Part shown: piece after piece, positions 7,718 to 16,500 of the stretch
How the letters are laid out: each line of letters opens with the position of its first letter
Numbering within the stretch: the stretch's first letter is position 1
Assembly: GCA_000435335.1 (NCBI GenBank)
Contig: FR891307.1
Coordinates: 7,058 to 71,057 of the forward strand
DNA length: 64,000 bases
Source of the DNA: Clostridium sp. CAG:964
GTDB taxonomy: Bacteria; Bacillota; Clostridia; Oscillospirales; Acutalibacteraceae
Reading direction: 5' to 3'
Notes under the pieces: model-generated
Database searches by the model: none
Seen by the model: only the letters and a program-made list of their open reading frames with translations
Told to the model about the DNA's origin: nothing
Made by a program: the position numbers and the translations under genes

Positions 7718-8821
7718 ATGAAAAATAATTGCGGTCTATATATACATATACCGTTTTGCAGCAGCAAATGTCTGTACTGCGACTTTTATTCCAAAGCCGA
7801 CAGCAAAGAGGAAATAAACACATATGTTGACCATATACTGTGGGCTGCGGAGAAATATGGCAAGGAATACAGCAGTAAAATTTTTGATACTATATATATC
7901 GGCGGCGGAACTCCGAGTGTAATAGGCACAAATAATCTATACAGCATTATTGCTGCGATGAAGCAACACTTTAAAATAATTAGCCCCGAAATCACTGTAG
8001 AAATGAACCCCTGCTCAGCCCGTAAAATAGATTTTGAAAGGCTAAGAGATATAGGCGTAAACAGAATATCCCTAGGCGTGCAAAGTGCAAATGAAAATGA
8101 GCTTAAAGTGCTGGGAAGAATACACAGAAACAATGATGTAAAAGCAGCCGTTGAAAAAATCAAAAGCAGCGGCATTGACAATATATCCTTAGATTTAATG
8201 ATAGGTATTCCGGAGCAAACAACAGAATCACTTAAAAATTCCATTGATTTTTGTATTGAGCTGGAGCCAAAGCATATATCTGCATATATTTTAAAAATCG
8301 AGGAAAATACACCCTTCAAAAGGCTTGCACCAACGCTAAACCTGCCTAACGAGGATGCTCAGGCAGATTTTTACGAATATATGCAGGACTACCTTAGCAA
8401 AAACGGTTTTGAACAGTATGAAATTTCAAACTTTGCCCAAGCAGGGTACGAAAGCAGGCATAACATAAAATATTGGCAGTGCGATGAATACCTTGGTCTG
8501 GGGCCGTCTGCACATTCAATGATGAACAGCAAACGCTTTTATTTTCCACGGAGCACTACAGATTTTTATAATAACAAGACTGTTTATGAGGGTGAGGGTG
8601 CAACAAGTGAGGAATTTATTATGCTTAGTATGCGTCTGAAAACCGGTTTAATATTTAAGGAATACACCGATTTTTTCCACAGGCCTGTTCCCCGTCAATG
8701 CATAGCTGTAGGCAAAAAGTATGAGCGTTACGGCTATACAAGGGCAGACAATGCCTCTGTTTCACTAACTCCAAAGGGCTTTTTAGTGTCTAATGCCATT
8801 ATAGCAGAAATGCTGGAATAG
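7718..8821 (+). CDS. hemW: HemW-like radical SAM protein (heme chaperone family)
   Basis: This is a 367-residue member of the oxygen-independent coproporphyrinogen oxidase-like family. Cys14, Cys18 and Cys21 form the CxxxCxxC motif (FCSSKCLYCDFYS) that holds the SAM-binding [4Fe-4S] cluster. YIGGGTPS (SAM glycine-rich loop), EMNP and SLGVQS are typical. The HemW-type C-terminal domain follows (GLGPSAHS). True HemN enzymes have an extended N-terminal extension with a different Cys context, so HemW is the better call. HemW is thought to deliver heme to respiratory proteins, and its role in a probable anaerobe is unclear. AAGGTG lies 7 bases before the ATG. Confidence 0.93.
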   Translation: MKNNCGLYIHIPFCSSKCLYCDFYSKADSKEEINTYVDHILWAAEKYGKEYSSKIFDTIYIGGGTPSVIGTNNLYSIIAAMKQHFKIISPEITVEMNPCSARKIDFERLRDIGVNRISLGVQSANENELKVLGRIHRNNDVKAAVEKIKSSGIDNISLDLMIGIPEQTTESLKNSIDFCIELEPKHISAYILKIEENTPFKRLAPTLNLPNEDAQADFYEYMQDYLSKNGFEQYEISNFAQAGYESRHNIKYWQCDEYLGLGPSAHSMMNSKRFYFPRSTTDFYNNKTVYEGEGATSEEFIMLSMRLKTGLIFKEYTDFFHRPVPRQCIAVGKKYERYGYTRADNASVSLTPKGFLVSNAIIAEMLE

Positions 8822-8906
8822 CAAAAAGCTGTTTTTGGTATGTCCGAATTTCTGCACTTCAATTACAGCGATTTCAAGCCTTGGCAACAGTCCTAGAAAT
8901 AAAGCA

Positions 8907-8942
8907 ACGCAGTCTGCTGAAAAGTCAGCAGACTGCGTTTTT
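8907..8942. terminator. terminator between convergent hemW and amylase genes
   Basis: ACGCAGTCTGCTG / CAGCAGACTGCGT with a short AAAAGT loop, followed on the plus strand by TTTTTT. It is a strong terminator for hemW and may also stop the opposing amylase transcript. Confidence 0.85.
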
Positions 8943-8978
8943 TGAATAAATATGAACTATTAAGTCTTATATTATTAA

Positions 8979-11153
8979 TTAAGCCTTATCATATTTCTTT
9001 CTTACCGCAACAATCACACCACCTGCTGCCAACAAAATTGTTGTCAACAATGCAACTGCTGCAGAATCACCGGTAGCTACCTTGCCGGTTGAAGCATCAT
9101 TATTTGATGATGAATCTACGCTACTGTTTGAAGCAGATGAATCTTTATCATTTACAACATTTGCAGCAACTGTTGCATCTGTTGATGCAGCTGTAGCAGG
9201 CTCTGTTGCAGGGTTTGTATTGTCATCAACCGGTGTAGTAGGGTTTGTATCATCATCAACAGGTACAGTAGGCTCTGTTGAAGGTGCTGTTGGTGCCTCA
9301 GCAGAAACAGCCTCAATAAGAATTGTATTATGAGCGCCGCTGTTAAATGTAACACTGCCGTTTGCAACTGTAGCTGTAGTACCGTCGTAAGCGTTTCTAA
9401 CTACTGAGCCGTCAGCAAAAATTGAGCTAACATCAGTAGATACATCTGTATTAGCAGCTGAAGTAATTACAGCAGCTACAGAATCCTTAACACCGTTCTT
9501 GTCGTAAACTCTTGTAAATGCCACACCGTTAGCGTCTGAGCTTGAAATTGCTGCGTTTGCACCTGCACCAACAGCAACGTGGCTGCTTCTAAACTTACCA
9601 ACCTTCTGCCAATGTGCCTCAAGGTCATTGTCGATGCTGTCCCAGTTCATAAAGCTTCTTAGTGAGTGATCGCCCAAGCTGCTTACAGAAATCTTTGAGC
9701 CATTGTCAAGGTGAATAGCTGACAATCTCTGTCTGTTGGATTCATCACCATAGAAAATCTGAATTGCACCAGGCAACAGCTGGAATGCAGTACCCTGGTA
9801 GTACATATCTGAATCCTTCTTGTTAGCAAGTGTATCATCGTGAGATGAAATGTATGTCAGAACATTGAAATTATCGTTAGTATTAATCTTGTCTGCATAG
9901 TCCTGATATGTTGAATCAATCTTTGTCAGATCCGGAACACCGCCGCCCTGTGTAAAGTTAATCATTGAGTCAAAGCCGCCGGCTGTGTAGTAATCGCTTG
10001 AAGGTTCAAGTCCCATACCGTAATTCTCGCCTGTCATCCAGAAGCTGCTGTCATCAAGAGCCTTATCAGGATTTTCTGCCTTCCACTCAGCCAAAGCCTT
10101 TGTACACTCAGTTTTCAGTGCAGACCATGATTCCTTTTCTACATGCTTAGCTGTGTCGCAACGGAAGCCGTCAATACCGAACTCACTTACCCATGCTGAC
10201 AGCCAGCAAATCTCGTAGTATCTTGTAGTTCTTGGGTATCCTGTTTTTGCAAACCAGTAATCGATATATGCCTCTTTCTCGCTCAAAGTACCCTCTTGAG
10301 TCCACTTTGTTTTTAAAATCTCAGGAATACCAACCTCTTTGGTTGACTCTGTTTTAAAGTCAGGCAGATACTCAAGGCACTTTGTAAGGTCGTCACTTCC
10401 GCCGTCTGTATAACCGGCAATACCTGCTCTAAGCCAATCACTGCCCCACCATTTAGCCCACTTTTCAGGCTGGGTTTTGTAGTTGATAACCTTGTCAAAG
10501 GCCTTGTTGCTTATGTTGTTCCAGTCGTAATATGTGTCCTTCCAGTTGTCAGCCAAAACGCCAAAGCCGTACTGGTCCATATCTACCATTGTAGCGTAGC
10601 CTGCATGGTTCATAACAACATCCAAAACTACACGAATTCCATGCTCATGAGCAGTATCTACCATTTGACGGAACTCATCAATAGTACCAAAGTTTGCGTC
10701 AGGGTTTGTGTAGTCAAGCACATAGTAGCCGTGGTATGCATAGTGAGGGTAATTTACCTTACCTGTTCCGCCTACAAGATAGCCGTGTGTCTGCTCATAA
10801 GGTGCAGAAATCCAAAGTGCGTTTACACCAAGATCGTTAAAATAGCCCTCATTAATTTTTTGTGTAATACCTACAAAGTCGCCGCCCTGGAATGCCGCAG
10901 CATTTGTGTTTAAGTTTGCTACTGTGCCATCCTGATTTAATCCACGATTATACGAATGGTCGTTGCTTGTGTCACCGTTATTAAAACGGTCTGTAAGCAA
11001 GAAATACACAGAAGCATTGTCCCAAGAAAAGCTTGAGGCAGTCTTGGCAGCTGTTGTGTCAGTAGCAGATGCAACTGCGGCAGAGCTAACTGCCAGCGTA
11101 GATACCATAGCTACAGACAAAATAACCGAAAGAGTTTTTTTACCTAGCTTCAT
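8979..11153 (-). CDS. secreted surface-anchored GH13 alpha-amylase
   Basis: This is a 724-residue extracellular starch-degrading enzyme. The ATG at 11153 is chosen because AAAGGAG sits 8 bases upstream and gives a normal Sec signal peptide (MKLGKK, hydrophobic core, ASA at about 28-30). The GH13 barrel spans about 45-530. DRFNNGD (55-61) is near the N-terminus, region I is DVVMNH (178-183), nucleophile Asp333 is in GFRCDTAKH, acid/base Glu376 is in GEN, and SSHDD (436-440) is region IV. A beta domain, a Pro/Thr/Asp-rich spacer and a Ser/Asn-rich linker follow. The C-terminus reads VATGDS, a hydrophobic helix and RKK, which looks like a variant wall-sorting signal lacking LPxTG. It is likely monocistronic. 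Confidence 0.93.
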   Translation of the reverse strand: MKLGKKTLSVILSVAMVSTLAVSSAAVASATDTTAAKTASSFSWDNASVYFLLTDRFNNGDTSNDHSYNRGLNQDGTVANLNTNAAAFQGGDFVGITQKINEGYFNDLGVNALWISAPYEQTHGYLVGGTGKVNYPHYAYHGYYVLDYTNPDANFGTIDEFRQMVDTAHEHGIRVVLDVVMNHAGYATMVDMDQYGFGVLADNWKDTYYDWNNISNKAFDKVINYKTQPEKWAKWWGSDWLRAGIAGYTDGGSDDLTKCLEYLPDFKTESTKEVGIPEILKTKWTQEGTLSEKEAYIDYWFAKTGYPRTTRYYEICWLSAWVSEFGIDGFRCDTAKHVEKESWSALKTECTKALAEWKAENPDKALDDSSFWMTGENYGMGLEPSSDYYTAGGFDSMINFTQGGGVPDLTKIDSTYQDYADKINTNDNFNVLTYISSHDDTLANKKDSDMYYQGTAFQLLPGAIQIFYGDESNRQRLSAIHLDNGSKISVSSLGDHSLRSFMNWDSIDNDLEAHWQKVGKFRSSHVAVGAGANAAISSSDANGVAFTRVYDKNGVKDSVAAVITSAANTDVSTDVSSIFADGSVVRNAYDGTTATVANGSVTFNSGAHNTILIEAVSAEAPTAPSTEPTVPVDDDTNPTTPVDDNTNPATEPATAASTDATVAANVVNDKDSSASNSSVDSSSNNDASTGKVATGDSAAVALLTTILLAAGGVIVAVRKKYDKA

Positions 11154-11202
11154 ATTAATATCTCCTTTATATGTTAATAATGTGTACAAATACAACTGTA
11201 CT

Positions 11203-11240
11203 GATTATATCATATATTCATAAAATTAGTAAGGCGTTTT
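11203..11240 (-). promoter_or_regulatory. probable promoter of the amylase gene
   Basis: On the minus strand a TATAAT box (about 11205-11210) is preceded, 17 bases away, by TTACTA as a weak -35 element. The -10 lies about 50 bases from the chosen start. I saw no clear catabolite-response element. Confidence 0.5.
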
Positions 11241-11287
11241 AGTAAAAATATTGCACAAATTAGTTGTTAGTATTTTGGTAATAATGC

Positions 11288-11323
11288 AAAAACCCAACAG
11301 TCTGTTAAAACTGTCGGGTTTTG
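11288..11323 (-). terminator. terminator at the end of the type IV pilus operon
   Basis: AAAACCCaACAGT / ACTGTcGGGTTTT forms a stem-loop that ends on the minus strand in GGGTTTTTG. It lies about 20 bases after the last pilus gene. Confidence 0.8.
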
Positions 11324-11344
11324 CTGAAATTATTCTTTTAAAAA

Positions 11345-12121
11345 TTATCTTCGTTGAGTTGTTCTGAAATAAACGAAATTGGTTTTGTAGCTCTCACTAA
11401 AATCTGTACTTATATTCAGGCTGCTTGTGGTTATTGAGGTATCGGTAATATTATTCATAACCGAGCCTGCGGCAACCGAATAATCACTTTTGTCAGCTAA
11501 ATTATTATCAATAGACTTATTTATTATTTCAAAATTTGTCATTGAATTCATTGTATAGTCAAAGAAAACAGAGTTTGGAGATGACGCCATCAATTTCAAT
11601 TTAAAGTTCATTTCCTTGATATTGTCAACAGTAAATATTGGCTTAAATGAATTAGAGCCTGCACCCTTGGTGTATTTTGACAGCCTAAAGGATAATGCAG
11701 TAGGTGCATTTGTAGGGTCGGCAACATATGCAAACAGTATATAATCACAATACTTATCGCTTGCACTGTTGTCGGCGTCCTGCAGCTTGTCGTCGGCATC
11801 AAGAGAAGTATTACTCGTGGTAACAAACTCATTAATTGCATCTGTTATATTTGTTGCTGAGCTTGAGCTTTCAAACTTAACCTTAACAGCCGTTTTGATA
11901 TACTTATCAAGATTACGCTGCATAAGCGAAACACTGCGTTGACATTCGGAAATTTTTGTCGCCCTTTGGTACTCTTCGCTTGCTATAAAAATAGCCTGGA
12001 AAGAGAGTGACGAAACTATCGCAAGGATTGCTACAGTAGCAATCAACTCAACAAGCGTAGCACCACGCTTACTTTTTGCTTTTTTGCCAATACGGCGAAT
12101 AGTGCCGGATTTAGTATTCAT
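11345..12121 (-). CDS. type IV pseudopilin (minor pilin)
   Basis: This 258-residue protein has a class III prepilin leader (residues 1-20, basic). The cleavage site KRG|ATLVELIATVAILAIV follows, with Glu at mature position 5 and a hydrophobic alpha-1 helix. The start has AAGGAGGGAGAGG upstream. The remainder is a Ser/Asn/Asp-rich globular domain. It is the last gene of the pilus operon, after another pseudopilin and a GspK-like protein. By analogy with the GspI/GspJ/GspK pseudopilins of type II secretion and the minor pilins of type IV pili, it may belong to a tip or priming complex. That role is an inference from position and from the helix. Confidence 0.85.
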   Translation of the reverse strand: MNTKSGTIRRIGKKAKSKRGATLVELIATVAILAIVSSLSFQAIFIASEEYQRATKISECQRSVSLMQRNLDKYIKTAVKVKFESSSSATNITDAINEFVTTSNTSLDADDKLQDADNSASDKYCDYILFAYVADPTNAPTALSFRLSKYTKGAGSNSFKPIFTVDNIKEMNFKLKLMASSPNSVFFDYTMNSMTNFEIINKSIDNNLADKSDYSVAAGSVMNNITDTSITTSSLNISTDFSESYKTNFVYFRTTQRR

Positions 12122-12136
12122 ACAACCTCTCCCTCC

Positions 12137-12763
12137 TTATTTTTCGATATTGACTTCACCTTCACAGCTTACATATCCATCACTTGAATAATATGTATAT
12201 GTGGTTACCTTGTATACGGAATAATCCTCGGTAGAAGTGCCGGACTGCAGCTTCCTGTTACTTACATCTATGATGTAGTATTGCTTTTTCACGCCGGAAT
12301 CTCCGGTCAAAGAGCTTTCGCTTGTAATTTGCTCTATTTCAGCATATTGATTCGGATCATAGCTCTTTACAGCCGCACCGGAAGGATCTCTTACAGAGTA
12401 AGCATCAATAGCAGTATCGTAAGCAATCTTAGCTGTAAATGCGGCATTAAATACAGGAGTGCTGTAAGGATTATTAAATATGACCTCTATACTTTCCTGA
12501 GGGGTTTTGCCGTCGTCAATGCCCTTATCGAAATTAGTTTTAATACAGCTCAGAATAATGTCACAGTTACGCTGTGCTACCGACTGGGCGTCGTCCTTTT
12601 CGGCACCCAGCATTACGGAGCGATAGCTCATAGACAAACCGCCTACCGACGCACCCACCGCTATCATCAATATCATAACGGCAACAATCAACTCAACTAA
12701 GGTCAAGCCTTTTTTGTTATTCAGTTTTTTGAAAGGCTTTTTCAGCTGAATCTTTTTTGTCAT
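12137..12763 (-). CDS. type IV pseudopilin (minor pilin)
   Basis: This is a 208-residue prepilin-like protein. A basic leader ends at NKKG, and the mature start LTLVELIVAVMILMIAVGA contains the conserved Glu5 and alpha-1 transmembrane segment. Its start codon overlaps the stop of the upstream giant pseudopilin gene (TAATG), which indicates translational coupling and possibly matched production. The downstream pseudopilin begins 15 bases after its stop. PilD-like peptidase in the same operon is the expected processing enzyme. It cannot be assigned to a particular I/J/H class by eye. Confidence 0.86.
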   Translation of the reverse strand: MTKKIQLKKPFKKLNNKKGLTLVELIVAVMILMIAVGASVGGLSMSYRSVMLGAEKDDAQSVAQRNCDIILSCIKTNFDKGIDDGKTPQESIEVIFNNPYSTPVFNAAFTAKIAYDTAIDAYSVRDPSGAAVKSYDPNQYAEIEQITSESSLTGDSGVKKQYYIIDVSNRKLQSGTSTEDYSVYKVTTYTYYSSDGYVSCEGEVNIEK

Positions 12764-15216
12764 TAGTAGTACTCCTTTAAAATTACAACGCTTGTGGTTT
12801 CACCTACACATTTATAGTTGCTTCCCGTTAAGTCTGCTCTATCCTTCAGTATTGCACCGCTGTAAATATTAACACCATCTGCTTCGTCGGAGCTGTAGCA
12901 AGGTATTTTATACGAGCCCTTTTTAAATGTAATATAGTCAACCACAGTTCCGTCGCTGAAGGTTTTCTTTATTGTAAGGTCACCCGATGAAACATAAAGC
13001 TTATTGCACTTATTTATTCCTGTACCGGAAACATTCTTATAGAGAAGCGCTGTTACATCTGCGCCTACAGTAATGGCTGTGTTGCCGGAAATATCGCTTT
13101 GACCGATACTCTTGGCACCCGAGCCGGTTATACTGCTGACAGCAGACGGGGTAGGAATGAAGCTTGAGAAGAAGCTTGAGAAACCTCTTGTAATACCGCT
13201 CATATTACTGCCGCTGTTATTAACACTGCCTATTGAGCCTGGAGTACCGCCACCGGGAACAGTTGATTCCTCCGGAGCGTTGTCAGTGAAATAATCGCGT
13301 GCCTCATCCGAGAACAAATCCAGTCCTTCAGGTATAGTTGAATACACACCCTCATGGGCTGTATACTCTTTGCCGTCATACTTAACTGTAAAGTCGCACA
13401 TTACTACAAGCTTGCAGCTGCCACTGCCACAGTTGCCATACAGCTCAAAGGAACCGTTGCCGCCGGCCTCCTTGGAAATAACCTTGCTGGCAGGAATTGA
13501 TGTTCCTTCATAACTAACCGACGGGCCGATTGTAAGCACAACCGTTGGTGCACTTAACTCAATATGAACCTGATTTTTAACATTAAAGTCGGCTTCTCTG
13601 AACCACTGGAAGTTCATTGACCTGCCCGCATACATTCGGTAATAGCCGGTTGTTGTCGGTGAGAAGTTAGGTGATACAAACAGATTCACCTTTTCTCTGT
13701 CGTTTTTATAAGTAAAGTAGTCCTTACTGTTGGAGTAATTATCGCCATTTGTCAAGAACCTGCCCTTATCGTCGGTAATTTCGATTGCTGACTCAACTCC
13801 GGTTTCTTTACAGCCTGAGTGAATTGTACCGCCGTTTTCATAGTAGCGTTCTAAATCCGCTGACAAGTCGGCATCCTTCGTTTCTGCTTTATAGACACTC
13901 TCTGTTACGGTTTCCCAGTTTCCGGCATTAAACAGTTCTTCGCCTGACTTTATTTTGTAATAGCCGGCTGTTTTTGTAAAGGTTTTGTTAGCGTCTTTGT
14001 AAATACGCCCGTCGCCGTTGCTGGTGAAGAATGTTACATTATTAATCAAGTGAATATATACATACTCCTTGTTGTCCGAACCAAAGTACTGAACCCTTGG
14101 ACTGCTTTTTGTGGTTATACAGTTATTTTTTATTACCAAAAAGGCACATCTAAAGCCGGGATGATACTCGGTATTTTGCGTCATATATGATACTAAGCCA
14201 TAGCCGCCAACCCTAGTACCATCATCATAGTACCATCCATACTCATTTTTTAATGTCTCATTAACATGGTTAGTTTCATTAGGTGCCACACTTTCAGCAA
14301 TTCCGCCATACAGATAAATACCTTGGTTATATGCGTACATACCGGCTCTTTGGTCATTTGATTCGACCTTGATTGCACGGTCATACACTACAGGGAAATA
14401 GGTTCTTATGTTAGCACCATCTGCACCTGCCTCAACCGACGGCGCATAATAGAACTTATCACCGGTTACCGCATTTGTATCCCACACCTGATATCTCTGT
14501 AAAAGTATACTCTGAGAGTTGTCTGTACCTTGTCCATATGAATTTTCATTCAAGGCAGACTGCTGACCGACCATCAAAAACTTACCGTTGGAAACGCCGG
14601 TAGGACTTGAAGGATTTTCTGACGCTGCTTCGCCCTCAAATACATACTTTGTTGTTATAACAGCGTCAAAAGACAGATCGCCTTTATTTTGGGTAACATT
14701 GTTGTTGTACTTGCCTGTGATATTCTCAGCTGTAACAGAATATTTTCCGTTGCCAAGGTTTTTAATCCTAAAGTAAGTACCCTCGCCGCCTACAATAGCT
14801 TTAATCTCGCTGCCCATACTGTCAATGTAGCTATCGCCAACATTGGCGGTTGGATTTTCAAGCTTTTGCTTAACCAGCTTTACAAATTTCTGTGCGTCCT
14901 GCTCGTTGGAAAAGCTTTTGCGAACAATTGAGTCGTCATCAAGCTGCAAAGCTACAATAAAGCTTTCCTTACCGGCTATAGTAGGCAGTTCAGCCTGTGT
15001 AACTGTGCCAAGCTTTATCATATCCTGCATAGAATCCAAACCACTCTTAGCAGAAATATATGCCTGCCTTGTGTTCATGTCTGATCCTGTTTCATTGTTT
15101 TGCAAAATTGCCACTGTTGTAATGCCGCCTGTTACCATAAGCAGAAACAGGCTTATTACAAGTGCCAAAGCAAGAGAAAATCCCTTTTTGTTGTTAAACT
15201 TATGCTTATTTAACAT
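12763..15216 (-). CDS. very large GspK/PilX-like pseudopilin, candidate pilus tip protein
   Basis: This 817-residue protein starts at the ATG at 15216, with GGAG 9 bases upstream; the in-frame ATG at 15231 has no ribosome binding site. The leader ends at NNKKG, and the mature helix is FSLALALVISLFLLMVTGG. Position 5 is Leu rather than Glu, as in GspK, which caps type II pseudopili. A NTRQAYISAKSGLDSMQDMI segment follows, typical of PilX/GspK N-termini. The remaining 750 or so residues form a large Tyr/Asn/Gly-rich extracellular region without a recognised domain and without a C-terminal membrane helix. Usual members are 200-350 residues. It may be an adhesive tip subunit; that is inference. 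Confidence 0.8.
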   Translation of the reverse strand: MLNKHKFNNKKGFSLALALVISLFLLMVTGGITTVAILQNNETGSDMNTRQAYISAKSGLDSMQDMIKLGTVTQAELPTIAGKESFIVALQLDDDSIVRKSFSNEQDAQKFVKLVKQKLENPTANVGDSYIDSMGSEIKAIVGGEGTYFRIKNLGNGKYSVTAENITGKYNNNVTQNKGDLSFDAVITTKYVFEGEAASENPSSPTGVSNGKFLMVGQQSALNENSYGQGTDNSQSILLQRYQVWDTNAVTGDKFYYAPSVEAGADGANIRTYFPVVYDRAIKVESNDQRAGMYAYNQGIYLYGGIAESVAPNETNHVNETLKNEYGWYYDDGTRVGGYGLVSYMTQNTEYHPGFRCAFLVIKNNCITTKSSPRVQYFGSDNKEYVYIHLINNVTFFTSNGDGRIYKDANKTFTKTAGYYKIKSGEELFNAGNWETVTESVYKAETKDADLSADLERYYENGGTIHSGCKETGVESAIEITDDKGRFLTNGDNYSNSKDYFTYKNDREKVNLFVSPNFSPTTTGYYRMYAGRSMNFQWFREADFNVKNQVHIELSAPTVVLTIGPSVSYEGTSIPASKVISKEAGGNGSFELYGNCGSGSCKLVVMCDFTVKYDGKEYTAHEGVYSTIPEGLDLFSDEARDYFTDNAPEESTVPGGGTPGSIGSVNNSGSNMSGITRGFSSFFSSFIPTPSAVSSITGSGAKSIGQSDISGNTAITVGADVTALLYKNVSGTGINKCNKLYVSSGDLTIKKTFSDGTVVDYITFKKGSYKIPCYSSDEADGVNIYSGAILKDRADLTGSNYKCVGETTSVVILKEYY

Positions 15217-15252
15217 AGTCTCACTCTCCATTCGATAAACTCATATACCTTT

Positions 15253-16494
15253 TTATCCACTAATAACACCATACATGCCAAACATTGCAGTAACGATAGA
15301 AATTACTACAAATCCAACAATAACAGCAATAATAACCGTCATAGCAGGTGTCATAGCGTCCGTCATTGCTTGGGTTGCATCATTAGCCTTATCCTCATAC
15401 ATACCGGCAATTTTTGTAAGAGAATCGGACAGCTGACCACTTTCTTCACCTACCCTAACCATTGAGGTAAACAAGCTATCAAATACAGCCTTATATCTGT
15501 TCATAGAAACATTTATAGGAGTACCGATTTTTACATCCTCAATAACCTGGCTAAGGCAGTCCTTCATATATAGGTTTGTAATTACATCTCGTGCCAATGT
15601 AAGTGAGTCTAATATGTTTACACCACTCTCGGTTAGTGTTGCCATCATATTAGCAAAACGAGCAACATTGGTTAATCTGAACACTTCGCCTATAATTGGA
15701 ATTTTAATGGAAAACTGTGCACAGCCCATAGCAAATGTATAGTTTTTCTTGCGAAGTACGGAAAAAGCAACACACAACGCAATAATAACTATCAACAATA
15801 ACCAGCCCCAATGGATTATAAAGTCCGACATACCCATGGTTATTTGGGTAATTGCAGGAAGCTCTGAGCCAAAGCCCTCAAACAAATCCTTAAAGGCAGG
15901 CAGTACGACTATACTCATTACGATAATAAGAGCAATAGTCAGCACCAGCAAGAATGCAGGGTACATCATAGCACCTCTGATTTTACCGCTTAGTTTAATT
16001 TCCTTTTTCAGCAAGCGAGAGCATTGCTCAAAAGCCTCGTCAAGCTTACCGTTGGCCTCACCGGCCTGTATAATATTTATATATAACAAAGGAAATGTCT
16101 TAAAAGCACCCATAGCTCGTGAAAGCGTTAAGCCGTTGTACAGGTTAATGCTTATATCACGAAGAATTTGACGCATTTTTTTATCCTTTTCAGAATCTAT
16201 CATAACCTCCATAGCTATAGAAAGAGAAATACCCGAACGCATCATCAGTGCCATTTGGTGAAAGAACACAAGCATTTTATTCTTCTTTAGCTTTAGGTCA
16301 TGTACATCCTTGTTACCGCCGATTTCCATATCCCATATGGATTTTTCCTCTTCCTTGCCTGCTTCGGTAACAGATAAAGGATTCAGATTTCTGGCACGGA
16401 GGTTTTTTCTTACCTCCTCTGCACTGTCGGCGATCATTTCATTTTTATATTTTCTGTTTTTCTCATTTACGGCAACATATAAATACTTTGGCAT
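15253..16494 (-). CDS. pilC: type IV pilus inner membrane platform protein PilC/GspF
   Basis: This 413-residue polytopic membrane protein is the platform that couples the PilB/PilT motors to pilin insertion. The N-terminal cytoplasmic segment (about 1-70) is followed by two GspF domains, each beginning like FFHQMALMMRSGISLSIAME and FANMMATLTESGVNILDSL. Three hydrophobic segments occur at about 170-200, 225-245 and 380-405. The RVGEESGQL motif before the last domain end is characteristic. The gene starts 6 bases after the pilT stop and so is tightly coupled to it. Length fits the family (about 400). Confidence 0.95.
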   Translation of the reverse strand: MPKYLYVAVNEKNRKYKNEMIADSAEEVRKNLRARNLNPLSVTEAGKEEEKSIWDMEIGGNKDVHDLKLKKNKMLVFFHQMALMMRSGISLSIAMEVMIDSEKDKKMRQILRDISINLYNGLTLSRAMGAFKTFPLLYINIIQAGEANGKLDEAFEQCSRLLKKEIKLSGKIRGAMMYPAFLLVLTIALIIVMSIVVLPAFKDLFEGFGSELPAITQITMGMSDFIIHWGWLLLIVIIALCVAFSVLRKKNYTFAMGCAQFSIKIPIIGEVFRLTNVARFANMMATLTESGVNILDSLTLARDVITNLYMKDCLSQVIEDVKIGTPINVSMNRYKAVFDSLFTSMVRVGEESGQLSDSLTKIAGMYEDKANDATQAMTDAMTPAMTVIIAVIVGFVVISIVTAMFGMYGVISG

Positions 16495-16500
16495 TGGCTG

